A stretch of DNA of 64,000 nt from Ailurus styani (GCA_002007465.1 LNAC01000003.1:16471380-16535379); one strand, 5' to 3'. Shown: positions 1-12,152, counted from the stretch's first letter. Numbers and translations: made by a program. Notes: generated by a model from the sequence alone, not told the origin.

Positions 1-344
1 TTAGAACTACCATATTTTAATGAAATCATACCTTGTGTTTCATTATCAGAGGAAAATCTAAGGAGTATGAACAAGTAACTAGTGAGACTATTTTTAATGA
101 CTTTACAGGTAGTACTGGACACATTTCTACTTAAAAAATGTTTTGGCTGATACCGCCAACTATCACTGTCACCATGGCAATAGTCACTTTAAAAAATGAT
201 TTAAGATGGAAAGGGCAAAAGACAAAGTAATTCTCCAATATATGAAATATAATCGTATGAAATCTTCTGCTGATTTATTGAGGAAAAAAATTCACAGATA
301 AAAACACAATCACTTTCAGAGAATACAAGCAAAGGGAGTACTTT
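1..344. other. Unassigned AT-rich DNA at the window edge
   Basis: No gene, clear repeat or RNA is recognisable here. The recognisable L1 begins just downstream, so part of this stretch could be further decayed L1 sequence that I cannot align by eye. Confidence 0.4.
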
Positions 345-731
345 CTGACTATCTGTAAGGCCAGCAACACCCTAATATCAAAACCAAAGATGTTTTGGGA
401 AAAGAAAACTACAGACCAATTATATCTCTCATGAACATAGATACAAAAGTTCTCAATGAAATATTAGCAAATTGAATCCAACAGTGTATAAAAAGAATTA
501 TACATCATGACTAGATAGGATTTATCCCATGTATGCAAGGCTACTTCACTATTCCAAAATCAATTAATACAATCCATCACATTAACAGGCTATAGAAGAA
601 TAATCACATGATCATATAATGGAAGGCAAAAAAGCATTTGACAAATTCCAACAACATTTATGACAAAGACTTTCAGTAAACAAGGAATATTAGGGAAACT
701 TCTCGGCTTTTGAAATTAAAACATAATACCA

Positions 732-915
732 GGGTGCCTGTGTGGCTCAGTCAGTTAAACGTCTGTCTTTGGCTCAGGTCATGATCCCAGGGTTCTGGGA
801 TCGACTCCTGCTTCAGGCTCCCTGCTCAGCATGGAGCCTGCTTTTCCCTCTCCCACTCCCACTGCTTGTGCTCTCTCTCTCTCTGTCAAGTAAATAAATA
901 AAAGCTTAAAAAATA
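732..915 (+). mobile_element. Can-SINE inside L1
   Basis: It has the tRNA-Lys-derived head (GTGGCTCAGTCAGTTAAACG), the GATCCCAGGGTTCTGGGATC segment, a CT-rich stretch and an AAATAAATAAAA tail. It is flanked by the direct repeat ATAATACCA at 723-731 and 916-924. The head lacks the mustelid-type GGGTTAAAGCC, so this is an older caniform subfamily. Confidence 0.93.
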
Positions 916-1083
916 ATAATACCATTTACATTAGCACATCCCAAAATGAAATATGTAGGGGTATATTGAACAAAACATTTAGGAGATCTTTGTGAGAAAA
1001 ACTATAAGATCTGTTTAAAGAAATCTAAAATATTTCATGTTCATGGCTAGGTAGACTCAAGAGTATTAAGATGTTCATTCTCA

Positions 1084-1268
1084 GGGTGCCTGGGTGGCTC
1101 CATGGGTTAAGCATCTGCCTTCTACTCTGGTCATAATCCCAGGGTTCTGGGATCAAGCCCCACATCAGGCTCTCTGCTCAGCAGCAAGTCTGTTTCTCCC
1201 TCTCCCTCTGTGCTCTCTCTCTCACTTTTGTCTCTCAAATAAATAAATAAAATCTTTAAAAAAAAAAG
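1084..1268 (+). mobile_element. Can-SINE inside L1
   Basis: It begins GGGTGCCTGGGTGGCTCCAT and ends with CTCTC, an AAATAAATAAATAAAATC tail and poly(A). It interrupts continuous L1 ORF2 sequence, so it is younger than that element. The target-site duplication is not clear. Confidence 0.9.
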
Positions 1269-2805
1269 ATACCAGTTCTTCCCAACTTGACTTGCAGATG
1301 CAATGCAATTCTAATTAAAGTTCCAGGAAGTTATTTAGTAGCTTTGATAAACTCATTCCTAAAATTATATGGAGCAGCAAAAGACCCAGAATAGCTAACA
1401 TAGTATTAAAGAACAAAGTTGGACTGACACTACCCAAATTCAAGATGTACTATAAAACTAATCAAAATAGTATGGAATTGGTGAAAGAATACATAATTAG
1501 ATCATGGAACAGATTCAAGAGCCCAGAAATAGACTCACATAAATATAATCAACTGATCTTTGACAAAGGAGCAAAGGCAATACACAATGAAGCAAAAATG
1601 GCTTTTTGAATAAATGGTGTTAGAAGAATTATACATTCACATGCATGCATAAAAAATGAATCTAGTTATTAACCTTACCTCCTTCACAAAAATTAACTCA
1701 AAATGAATCATAAACATAAATGTATAACACAAAATTATAAAACTCCTAGAAGTAACATAGAAGAAAATCTAAATGACCTTGGATTTCGCAGTTACTTTTT
1801 ACAAATGACATCAAAGGCATGATCATGGTCCATCAAAGAAAGAATTGATAAACTGAACAGCTCTATGTAAAGACATTGTGAAGATAATAAAAATTACAAT
1901 GCACTACTTGGAAAGAAATATGTGCAAAAAACTTATCTGATAAAAACTATTACCTGTAATACAAAACAACTCTTAAAACTCAACAATAGGAAAACAAATA
2001 ACTGGATTAAAAATGGCCAAAGACCTTAACAAATATCTCACCAAAGATTTACAAATGGCAAATAAGCCCATAAGAGAAGATGCTCCACAATCATGTGTCA
2101 TTTGAAAAATGCAATTTAAAGCTATGAGATACCACTACACACTTACTAGAATGACCAAAGTTGAGAACATTGACTACACCAAATGCTGTTGAGACCTTGG
2201 ATCAACAGGAACTCTCATATTCTTTGCTAGTGGGAATATAAAATGGTACAGCAACTTTGAAAGTGGTGGTTTCTTACAAAACTAAATATAGTTGTTCTAT
2301 ATGATCCAGCAATCATGCTCCTTGGCATTTACCCCAAAGAGTTGAAAACCTGTGTCCACATAGAAAGCTGCATATGGATGTTTATAGCAACTGTATTTAT
2401 AAATACCAGGACTTGGAAGCAACCAAGATATCCTTCAGTAGGTAAATGGATAAATAAACTATAGTACATCTAGACAATGGAATCTTATTCAGTGCCTAAA
2501 GAAATAAGTTCAAGCTATGAAAAGGCATGGTGGACTCTTAAATGCATATTATTAAGCAACGTAAGCTAATCAGAGAAAACTAAATACTGTATGATTCCAA
2601 ACATATGTCATTCTGGAAAAGGCAAAGTTATGGAGACACTGAAAATATCTGGTTGTCAGGGGTGGGGTAGGGAGAGACGACCTGATGGAGGAACACAGGG
2701 GAGTTCAAAGCAACGAAAATACTCTGTATGATACAATTATGATGGATACATTAAAAATTGTCCAAACCCACTGAATGTGCAACACCAAGAGCAAAACCTA
2801 ATTTA

Positions 2806-3014
2806 TTTTTTTTTTATTTTTTTTAAAGATTTTATTTATTTATTTCACAGCGGGAGAGAGATCACAAGGAGGCAGAGAGGCAGGCAGAGAGAGAGAGGGG
2901 GAAGCAGGCTCCCCGCCAAGCAGAGAGCCCGATGCGGGCCTCGATCCCAGGACCCTGAGATCATGACCTGGGCCGAAAGCAGAGGCTTTAACCCACTGAG
3001 CCACCCAGGCGCCC
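2806..3014 (-). mobile_element. Can-SINE, antisense, in L1 3' region
   Basis: A T-rich tail and AAAGATTTTATTTATTTATT come first, then GA-rich sequence and the complement of the tRNA-like head (GAGCCACCCAGGCGCCC). The direct repeat AAAACCTAATTTA lies at 2793-2805 and 3015-3027. The CpG-containing head is intact, so the copy is young. Confidence 0.95.
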
Positions 3015-3175
3015 AAAACCTAATTTAATCTACCAACTTGGTGATAAAGAGGTGCTGATATAGCTTCATTAATTGCTGATAATAAGGGAGCCTATGACAT
3101 CTGGGCACAGGGTGGATGAGATATCTCTGTATCTTTCCCTCTTAAAATTGATCTTAAAACAAAATAAAGCTCTTT

Positions 3176-3580
3176 TCTGAGATCATTTAAGTTCAAACAT
3201 CAGTTCTATGGAAGCTGAATGCTTACCACTCTCCCAGCTGAGATTCCAAGAACTATGCCTGAGCATGTGTAAGGTAGGGAATTCAAAGCTGAAAACCAAA
3301 CTGTCCCTGGTAGGGAATACATTTTGAAATGGAGATTTATATGCAGGCTGTTAATGGTGACAGTGCCATCTGGGAAAAGTTATAAGGGATTAATGGAATT
3401 AGGATTAGGAGGAGGGGAAAATTTAACTTGGTAGAAAAACAATTGAGACTTTAGGGAATTCTACAGGAATCACTGCAGAGTTTTACTAATTGGGACTAGA
3501 GAGTTAGAGGTGTATTTTTGAATTCCCACATTAATCACACATTGGATTCAACTACCCTTAGTGCGGAGTCTATGATTGGG
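3176..3580. other. Unassigned sequence between L1 and SINE
   Basis: No open reading frame of note. The base composition is higher in G and A than its surroundings, and it reads like a decayed LTR or internal retroviral remnant, but I cannot name a family. Confidence 0.3.
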
Positions 3581-3590
3581 TGAGGCTGTT

Positions 3591-3837
3591 CTTTTCTTTT
3601 CTTTTCTTTTTTCTTTTCTTTTCTTTCATTTTCTTTTCTTTTCTTCTTTACTTTTTAAGATTTTTATTTATTTATTTATCAGAGAAAGCAAGAGCACAAG
3701 CCAGGGGAGCAGCAGGCAGAAAGAGAAGAAGACTCCCCGCTGAGCAAGGAGCCAGATGCAGGACTCTATTCCAGGACCCTGGGATCATGAACTGAACCAA
3801 AGGCAGGTGCTTACCCGACTGTGCTACCCAGGCGTCC
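3591..3837 (-). mobile_element. Can-SINE, antisense, with expanded (CTTTT)n tail
   Basis: The antisense A-tail has grown into a CTTTT-type microsatellite (3591-3653). The SINE body follows, ending GCTACCCAGGCGTCC. An imperfect target duplication, TGAGGCTGTTCTTTTC and TGAGGCAGTTATTTTC, flanks it. Confidence 0.9.
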
Positions 3838-5626
3838 TGAGGCAGTTATTTTCATCAATGTGCAATTCAACATTCTGTTGCTCTTTAATAATTCTACATA
3901 TTTTTCAGCATGTCAATAAGTCAAAGTCAATAACTTCCCTTTGTTTGTGATTATCTTTCAAGGATGTTTCTCTAATGAGGATATTTGGAAGATAGAGCTA
4001 ATAATCTCCCTCCAGAACAAAAGGCAAGGAAGCTTACTGTTCAGTGTAATGAAGACAATGCCTTCAGCTAGAGCAAAGGGTGAGCATGCTACCACCTATT
4101 AAAACAATTCAATTCCCTTAAAGGTCACTGTTAATGTGATGTAACCCAACACATGTATACACATCATGTTTCACTGTTTATGTTACTCTTTAGGAAATGG
4201 TGCTGATATACTGATTACTATGATTGTACTGAATCAGGAGTCTTATGTCTTCTACTAGTATCCATCACACTGTGGCAGCCAAGTTGTTATTCTGCAAGTA
4301 GAGTAAAATCTCAGATTCTTCATAATTCTGGACAACCATTAGCAGCGGCACACCTTCAGGTGCTAAGAGGAGTACTTTCATCCTGAAAGAAGGACCTGGG
4401 TAGTGCATCTTGACACTCATCCAGAGAACATGGAAATCTGCAAGAACGTGTTTGGGAAAGAATCAAGACTTTGGACTCAGTCTACTAATATGAAAAAACA
4501 TCAAAGAAAGAGAGAGAAAAAGAGAGAGAGAAAGTGAGCACAACAGAACTCACCTAAAAAGCATTGATATGCAGAATTGGAAAGCATTCATTAGAAAAAT
4601 ATAAGAGAGTCTCCAGTGATTAAATACATGCTAGAATGTTGTTATAAAATTACAGTGTGGGAATGGCTTTGTGTAGGGAACTCGGGACATCCTTAAGCAT
4701 GAGAATACTGTAAAATCAGTGTTCTCTGAGAATCATGCAATATTTTAGAATACTTCAAACTTATGACATATAATTAATACCATATATAAATAAGAAGTAC
4801 ATTTTTGGCAGAAAACTGTGACTATCTTACAGGTTACATAACTTTAACACAGTAAACACAAAGAAAACAAACAAAAAACTAAGGAAATGTTATGGTTTAG
4901 CTGATTTTTTTCCTTATGCATATGTTATATAGACTTCAATTATTTAATTTCTGCAGTGATACACTACTGATTAACTTATAAAGCAGCAGTGTTATCTTGA
5001 AAAGAACTTGATAACTACTGAATTAACCCCAAAACATCATTTTTTAGATTTCAATACTCATTCTTTTTGCTTTTTCCCCAAATGTCTGTTAAGAAAGAGC
5101 TCTCTAGTTGCCAGTGATCTACTTGATGTAAGACATAAATGAGAAAATATGACATAAAGCTCACTCACAAGCTATGGCTTTACATGAGGAAACAATTGTT
5201 ATTACATGTAAAAAATTTGCTAAGAAGATCTACAGCAACAGAGCAAACCAAAGATTTGTTGTGGTGAGGTAGGTGATAGTCCAAACCAATACAGTGACTT
5301 ATGTATAATCAAAAACCCAAAAGTTATAATACATTAAGTCATTTTAAAGCAATTAAATAGTTAAATAAGATGCCAGAAAAGGGGTTAGTTGTAATACAAT
5401 ACATTCCCAATTTTATTGAACTATTTTTTAATCTTACTTTTTTCTCTATTTGAAATAAACGTTTTGTTTCTGTTGGTTTTTGTCAATGAATTTTTTAAGA
5501 AGTTAAGATATTAAGTAATATCCACATAAGGAGAAAGAATATCTGCATTAATATTTGCCAAATAATTTTTTTAATGTAATCTTTTAGTTAACCTCGGATT
5601 TAAGCTGAAGTGTAGAGAAAGAATAC
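3838..5626. other. Unique-looking intergenic DNA
   Basis: There is no coding potential, RNA gene or confidently named repeat. It contains a GA-rich low-complexity patch (about 4503-4537) and AT-rich sequence. Some of it may be decayed ancient repeat. Confidence 0.4.
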
Positions 5627-5640
5627 AAAGATCTCTGAGG

Positions 5641-5840
5641 GGCGCCTGGGTGGCTCAGTAGGTTAAAGCCTCTGCTTTCGGCTCAGGTCATGATCTCAGC
5701 GTCCTGGGATCCAGGCCCACATCGGGCTCTTTGCTTGGCAGGGAGCCTGCTTCCTCCTCTCTCTCTCTGCCTGCCTCTCTGCCTACTTGTAATCTCTCTC
5801 CCTCTGTGTCAAATAAATAAAATCTTAAAAAAAAAAAAAA
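5641..5840 (+). mobile_element. Can-SINE, mustelid-type head
   Basis: It begins GGCGCCTGGGTGGCTCAGTA and carries the GGTTAAAGCC head variant, CT-rich sequence and a poly(A) tail. The perfect direct repeat AGATCTCTGAGG ends at 5640 and recurs at 5841-5852, indicating a recent insertion. Confidence 0.95.
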
Positions 5841-5942
5841 AGATCTCTGAGGAAAAGTAATTTGAACCTAAGGAAAACCATTTGTCATTTCAATAGTGAA
5901 AATTAGTTAATGATTACCAAATCAAAATTTATAAATCCTTGC

Positions 5943-6335
5943 AATGGCTAATTTTATGTGTTAATTTGACCGAGCCTTTCAGTGCTGAAGCTGTGTTTCT
6001 GGATCTGTTTGTGAGGGTGTTTCTAGATGAGATGAACATTTAAAATGGTAACTGATAAGGCCCTCCTGAATGTGGGTGGGGCGCATCCAGCCAACTGAAG
6101 ACCTGAATGGAGCCAAAAGGATGGATAGGAAAGAAACTATTTCTGCTAAGTGTTTGAGCTTGGACAGTGCCTTTCTCTTACCCTCAGACTGTAACACCAT
6201 CAGCCCTACTGGTTCTCAGACCTTGCGACTTGGACTAAAATTACACCACAGTCATCTTCTGTGTCTCTAGATTTTTGAGTATATATCATGGGACTTGTCA
6301 GCCTCCAGAATCATGTGAGCCAATTCTTTATAATA

Positions 6336-6397
<62 letters not shown>

Positions 6398-6436
6398 ATC
6401 TATCCATCCATCTATCTAGTTAGAAGCTAGATAGGA
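5943..6436 (+). mobile_element. ERV-type LTR, sense, ending in TCTA repeats
   Basis: The segment begins GGCTAATTTTATGTGTTAAT and contains GTGAGGGTGTTTCTAGATGA, GACTTGGACTAAAATTACAC and GAGCCAATTCTTTATAATAA. These are landmarks of a common mammalian LTR family I recognise as ERVL-like but cannot name with certainty. The same family occurs in the opposite direction at 34790-35330. The end has expanded into a tetranucleotide microsatellite. Confidence 0.65.
6334..6418. repeat. (TCTA)n microsatellite
   Basis: Fourteen or more near-perfect tandem TCTA units, followed by degenerate TCCA/TCTA units. It grew from the end of the adjacent LTR and is likely length-polymorphic. Confidence 0.95.
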
Positions 6437-6686
6437 TCCTGCAGAGGAGACCTCCTGGCCTGGTCATTCCCTTTCTGGGCACTTCTGATCTCAGGCCTGA
6501 GCAAGGGAGCTTCCAAGAACCCTGCCAAGTGACACAGAACACCTGGATACAAACGTCTTGTAGAGTTTTCCCACCTGGTTTGGGATTCCTTACAGGGTGT
6601 GCATTGAAGTTCTTCCCATGCCCTTCCTCCCCTTTTACAGTGTGCTCTCAAATAAACATCTGAAGCCAACCCCCCCAACCCCCAAA
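6437..6686 (+). mobile_element. Short retrocopy-like insertion with polyadenylation signal
   Basis: About 250 bp of GC-richer sequence has AATAAA at 6651-6656, followed by a C-rich stretch and AAAAA at 6683-6687. Similar sequence flanks it on both sides (AGAAGCTAGATAGGA at 6422-6436 and AGAAGCAGCTAGATAGGA at about 6687-6704), as expected of a target-site duplication. The parent transcript is not recognised. It could instead be an LTR fragment. Confidence 0.4.
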
Positions 6687-6699
6687 AAGAAGCAGCTAG

Positions 6700-7350
6700 A
6701 TAGGAGCAGTGGAAGAACGCCCTGAGGCAGAGTCCCAAGTTCTTGAAGGGGAATGACAGAGACGGGAGTTGTAGGCAAGGACAGTGATAAATAAGCTACA
6801 CATTAAAAGCCCTGAGGATACAACATCCTGACCTTGTGGCTCCCAAGACCTCAGGGCTGAAAGACCAAGAGCCACAGGGGAGGAGCATGCACTCTCTCTT
6901 CCACCTCTGCCCCAGGGGAACCCCAGACTCATTGTAGTGCATTTGCATTGGGGATATACCCCTCCCCCCACCCACAGAGGATAATACAAACAACGGTTTT
7001 GGTACAAACATTGTAGAGTCAAAAACTCCTTCCAACCTGTGGGAAGAGTCCCCCAAATGACTGGAAGTAGCCTCCCTTGGAGACCACCCCACTGTACATC
7101 ACAGTTTCTCCCCGCCTAGAGAGACACAACAAATATCCAATCTCAAATCTACCAAGGGCCAATTGCACCTGCTGGAACCTGCCTGCTCTCTCACCTTGAG
7201 AGGGTCCTTTCACTCTAATAAACTGCTTTGTGCTTGCTACTTTCCTTCTTGCTGTCTTTATTCAATTGTGGATCTCCTCATAAATCTTCTCGTTGGGAAT
7301 CCAAGACTGAGACCTCCTTTCACACAATGCAGACTCTCACATCAGTAACA
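6700..7350 (+). mobile_element. Probable ERV LTR, sense
   Basis: A GC-richer block without coding potential. Near its end it shows CTAATAAACTGCTTTGTGCT (poly(A) signal at about 7217), then CTTGCTGTCTTTATTCAATT and a GGGAATCCAAGACTGAGACC segment, the layout of a gammaretrovirus-like LTR R/U5. The exact ends are not clear. No gag, pol or env sequence adjoins it. Confidence 0.6.
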
Positions 7351-7429
7351 TAAACACACACACCCCGATACGTTCATATCCTACATCTGCACTCCCCATC
7401 TTATTCAGAGTCTGTATGTTGCAGGAAGT

Positions 7430-7965
7430 CTGCCTTTGGTGCCCAAGTTTCCTCCTGGTCAGGCTGCTTTGAAGAATGAAGAGGTAGACCAGAGGAAGAG
7501 CGGTAAGTAGCAAAGCAAAGCTTATTGAGCAACAGTATAAAGCTCCCGGGGATGGGGGAGGGGGCGCCAAGAGGTTTGCCCTTGGAATTTCTAAGTTTAA
7601 GGGTTTTTATGAGTTCTTTTGTGAAACTATCTTAAGCAGTCAGGGTGTACTCAGTCATGCCAATCAGGGCTTTGGTCATGTATATGTTTAGGTTAATGTC
7701 AATATGCTGATGGTCTTTTTTGCTGATTTCTGGGGGCTTATGTCTTAACTGCCCCTTGCCTGTGATATTGACCAATGCTTTGTGGTTAATTGCCTTACTT
7801 TATGACATTTTGCAGAAGTCATTTCTGCAAAGGCTGCAAAGCGGAATGCTAGTGTGCTCATATCTAAGCTGCAAAACAGAATATTAGTGCTGTTTGTCTT
7901 AGTGCTGTCCTAAATCCATATTTTCTTGTTGGGGACCCTGGCCCTAACTACCTAACTGTCCAACT
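7430..7965 (-). mobile_element. Probable ERV LTR, antisense
   Basis: Read on the minus strand, the block ends in GCTCAATAAGCTTTGCTTTG, a slightly altered LTR poly(A) signal (complement at about 7515-7535). On the plus strand the distal side contains TTGGGGACCCTGGCCCTAAC. The facing arrangement with the sense LTR at 6700-7350 suggests two separate insertions. The family is not assigned. Confidence 0.5.
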
Positions 7966-8884
7966 AACTTCAAACACATATAGAATAGTCAATTAATAAA
8001 TATTTCAGCCTTTGAAAAGTATATTCATTTTAAATAGTTCATAGTTCCTTGTAAATGACAGAAAAGTAAATATTTGCCACACATGTTGGAGTCAAAGCAG
8101 TGTTGTGCTGGTAAATGTTTGACAGTCAACTCTCCAACTCTCCAAGAAGGTGGAAGAGCTGATTTGAAGTTTTTGCCAATTCCCATGGTGTAAAACCTCC
8201 CACCAAGGTCAGCTTTACACTATCAGTTTAACATCCTTCAACACAAATTTTTGAGCAAATATGAACAAGCCAGCTCTGACTATCATTTCAATATGAGTCA
8301 AGAACCTTGTCATTCAACTGTAAGAAAGAGTGGGTGTTTCAGGGAATGACAGGAGCTGCTCCTAATAAGCATATGTAAAATTAAATGTAAGAGATTTCTG
8401 ATTTGGGATGACTTGAAATGGTAAGCGTCAGTAACCTGCAATTTATCTGAGTGACTTTTTCAATGAATCTGTTCTTTGAATTTGAAATACATTTTTCAAT
8501 ATTAATTTTTAACCTATGAAAACAATACTTGCTTGCAACAATTTCCATTAAAAACATGTTTTATTTTCATCATTGATTCTCTTAACTGAATCTCCAATTT
8601 TTAACTAAATATTTTCTAGATAAATATATCCCCCCATAAGAAAATGTTAACTAAATACATTTTTCACCTCCATGGCTATGTCTTTTTCTTTTGATATTAA
8701 AACAGAGGGCTTTGAGAAACTACTGGACAAAATTATTTTGGTTAATCTCCCAATGGTGACTCTAAACTATGTGAAACCTTGATATTTTTAAAAATTATTT
8801 ACAAAATTATATGTCACATAAAATTTTACACCAATTATTCAGTAATAAAAAATATTTGCTTCATTTGTAGCCAATATATAATGT
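7966..8884. other. Unique-looking AT-rich DNA
   Basis: No gene, RNA or clear repeat is visible. Confidence 0.4.
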
Positions 8885-9330
8885 TAATATTATTAACCTT
8901 AACAATAAAATAGCCAGTTATTTAACCAGAAAAAATAAGTTTATTCAGGAATAACAGAAAAATGTCAGTTGAAGACACGCAAACTATGGCAAACCATAGG
9001 CAAGTCTGAAGAACAAAGACAGAGAGCATTGTTTTCATAGAAGAAAGGAGAAATTTGGGAGGGGTTGTTTTGAACAAAAATTCACTGGAAGAGAGCAAGA
9101 GTTTGGGCTTGTGGAGGCCTCTCCCTGGCTGAGTTGTGATGGGTTTCTTACTGGCTGGTTTGTTGCTAGGCAAAGAGAAAATCTTTCTTTGTCTTAGTAT
9201 ACATAAAATAAGCTTCTTCCTGCTGGTGTATGTAAAGTTAGCTTCAATGAGTGGTGTGTGAGTGAGAGCCTTCTTTTCATTGCTTTCCAACTCCATTTTG
9301 AATTTTAGGCTTCCTTTATTCATTTTCACA
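8885..9330 (-). mobile_element. Probable LTR, antisense, with chance 135-codon ORF
   Basis: On the minus strand the sequence runs into CCTGAATAAACTTATTTTTT, a typical LTR poly(A) signal and downstream region. The preceding text (GACTTGCCTATGGTTTGCCA) matches my memory of an ERVL-like LTR. An open frame (8922-9329, minus) spans it, but the translation shows no domain and it is most likely a by-product of the LTR. Confidence 0.45.
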
Positions 9331-11309
9331 CTATAATTGCATTAATGTAGTCACAAAGGAAAAAAAGTGTTTAATATTGTTTTTGAATAATGCACATGAC
9401 ATCACCATATTAACCTACCTTTCAACATCACTCAGACTTCTTTGTATCATTCTCCTGTAAATAGAGGTCTGACCTATTTTCAAGGCTCCACTCCACATTG
9501 CATATGCAAATGTCACCTTTGCTTTATTATGTTCACAATCCGCAAATGCTAGCATGCAGATTCTCTCACACAGTGCTGAAGAGTTTGCACTATGCATTGC
9601 ACTCTAATATAATTATTTTTCATCTTGGAACATATACAGAGCCTAAGATGAAGTTGAGAAAACACAGGCACCACCGAAGAAATCAATTATAGACTCTTCT
9701 CTCACAGGAAAACTTTTACATTATTTGTTGGCAAATGTCCAGTTTCTATGACGAATACACCCCTTCTCCTGACCTTGGGTAAAGGAGAGCAGTCTAAGAG
9801 TGCATTTGACAAACCTGGTTATTGAAATGGTGGTTTCCTTTTGAAAATAGAAAGAGGTCTTGGTTTTAATTAAGGATTTCATATTTTCCAGGGATGCAGA
9901 AGAAATTAACAAGGGCTCAGAGATGAAGGCTCTGTTTGAAAAGCAGAGTTGGTAATAAATAACTCAGGATTACATAGCAATCCTAATTTCAAATTCCAAA
10001 GCTGTGTCCTCTGGAGATGAGTAGTGTTGCAAGTAAATTTAGTCTTGAGATTTTTTTTTGTTACAGATGTCTTGTGTCTTACTCTAGAATACTCTGCACA
10101 GGTAATATCAGTAACTCCACAAATCTCTTTTCACTTACATTGGAAGTTTGAATTTAAGCCATGTTCTCTGAGGTAAAGGGTCAGGGGTTTTATTCACTAA
10201 GCCACCAAACCCCTCTTTTCAAGTACTTTTGAGTCCTGGTATTTCTTTGTGACAGAAGACACTCATGAGGAATTATGCACTGTGCCTGAGGGTGAAGAAG
10301 TAAAAGAAAGACAGCCTTATTAAGAGTACATGTGCTACAGCCAGAAAGATTTTGACCTTCACAATGACACAAAGGCAGAGATGAATGCAAAAAAACACCA
10401 CTGCTGTTAAACATTGTAACAAGACAATCTTTAGGGCATCTAAAAAAAAAAAATGTCAAACTGTTTATCAATACTGGGAATGGATGCAAACAAATTTAGA
10501 ATTGGTCTGAGATTAATAGAGAAAAATTCAAATGTAGAAAACTTTAAAAATTGAGAGTCGAAGAAGATACTAAGGATATAGTATATGAAGTGACTGGTAA
10601 TCTTGTTTCATACTATCTGATATTGTTTGCCTCCCATAAATGATTAAATGGTCAATTAAACCACTGCTCTTGTTCTGAAAACAGAAATGGTTATTATTCC
10701 CCAAATAAGAACCCATTGACAGAAAACTTTGCAGATTACTTTTGAAAAGTATATTCTGACTGAAAGATAAATATACCCAGATTTAAACACAAAAAGATAT
10801 GAACAAACACAAGAACACTCATAACTTAATTATATTTCGATGTTAAATTAAAGGGGGTAAAGTATTACAAAAACAGGATAGGAAAAATCCACCTGGTGCC
10901 ATCTGTTCTACATTGAGCAAACAGCATTCGTACAGAATAAAACCAGAAATTTAATAATTTTAGCTGTAAGTAAAAAATATTGCCATATTCTGTCATATAA
11001 TTTTTACTAATGAATTACACTACACTCATGTTCTCATTAACAGCAAGTTGTCTCCTCTTCCTTGACTTCTCACAATTTTGCCCAAAGCATCTTGGCTTGT
11101 GTCTTGTCTACAATCTAAAGTGGTTTAATTCTCCCTTCAAGTGCCAGAAGAAGACAGCATGGGAAAGCCCACTGCAACTATTGCTTCTCAAACTGTCAGG
11201 GAGTCCTCATCAGCAGCATCCAATTACAATTGCTCATGTTAATATCTTAAAGATATATTTTCATCTCAAAATAGAAAAATAATGAATAAATCACAACCAC
11301 CAATATGTT
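9331..11309. other. Unique-looking intergenic DNA with an octamer motif
   Basis: No gene or named repeat is visible. At about 9500-9510 the text CATATGCAAATG contains a perfect ATGCAAAT octamer (POU-factor site), in a moderately GC-balanced stretch (9400-9620) that stands out from its surroundings. There are several short chance ORFs. Confidence 0.4.
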
Positions 11310-11324
11310 AAATTATTTCAGAAA

Positions 11325-11517
11325 GGGGCACTTGGGTGGCTCAGTGGGTTAAAGCCTTTGCCTTCAGCTCAGGTCATGACCTCAGGATCCTGGGATAGAG
11401 CCCGGCATTGGGCTCCCTGCTCAGCAGGGAGCCTGCTTCCTCCTCTCTCTGTCTGCCTCTCTGCCTACTTGTGATCTCTCTCTCTCTGTGTCAAATAAAT
11501 AAATAAAATCTTTAAAA
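11325..11517 (+). mobile_element. Can-SINE, mustelid-type head
   Basis: Head GGGGCACTTGGGTGGCTCAG with GGGTTAAAGCC, a full body and an AAATAAATAAATAAAATC tail. The direct repeat AAATTATTTCAGAAA is at 11310-11324 and recurs immediately after the tail (about 11518-11532). Confidence 0.95.
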
Positions 11518-11640
11518 AAATTATTTCAGAAAAACCTAACATTCATCAAGATAACTTAATTTAAATTAATATTTTTTATCCATGAAAGTTTATATTATGG
11601 AATTTCTGAAGAACACAAATGATTTTGAATTTTCCATTTT

Positions 11641-11850
11641 TATTTATTTATTTATTATTTATTAATTTATTTTTAAAGATTTTGTTTATTTGAGGGAAAG
11701 AGAGTGAAAGACAGAGAACATAAGCAGAGGGGAAGGGCAGAAGCACAGGGAGAAGCAGACACCCTGCTGAGCATGGAACCCAACTCAGGACTCCATCCCA
11801 GGGCCATGAGATCACAACCTGAGCCAAAGATATACACTTAACTGACTGAG
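11641..11850 (-). mobile_element. Can-SINE, antisense, older
   Basis: A TTTA-rich tail is followed by GA-rich sequence and the complement of the head ending GACTGAGCCACTCA, which is diverged. A short flanking similarity (CATTTTTAT and CATTTTTAA) may be the target duplication. Confidence 0.88.
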
Positions 11851-12152
11851 CCACTCATTTTTAAAATTACAACTATAATTATATTTAAATTTAACATAAT
11901 TTTAAGTTGTATTCTATCATAATTTGTTAATGAAATTTTTAATTATTGATATTGTACTCATTAGGAGAAATTAATTTTGTATAATGCTCATTGGTCAGAA
12001 TTCATGATCATTTTTATAGGCTGAAAATGTATCAGTTATCCTGTCATAAATATAGCAGTGACATATCTGTAAATTTAAAAGGTATATATTAATGCTTGGA
12101 CATAATTTCAGTACATATTTTCCAAAACTTCTATTTAAATTTGCCCAAATAT

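Larger units (their letters stand above)
345..3175 (+). mobile_element. Old L1 retrotransposon, sense, ORF2 reverse-transcriptase region to 3' end, interrupted by three SINEs
   Basis: From about 345 the text follows mammalian L1 ORF2. It includes the segment coding the reverse-transcriptase core (about 370-720), the late ORF2 region (about 1270-2500) and a 3' UTR ending near AAATAAAGCTC at about 3160. The reading frame is broken many times by stops and indels, so no protein is made. Three Can-SINEs (732-915, 1084-1268, 2806-3014) sit inside it and are younger. The 3' part resembles L1MA/L1MB-type ends, but I could not fix the subfamily. Confidence 0.85.

Noticed and set aside
732..915. tRNA-like A/B box sequence suspected as a tRNA gene
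   Set aside because: The tRNA-Lys-like head belongs to Can-SINEs, with CT-rich body, A-rich tail and target duplications. It cannot fold as a complete tRNA.
8922..9329. 135-codon minus-strand ORF
   Set aside because: It lies within an LTR-like block ending in AATAAA; no retroviral or cellular domain is visible.
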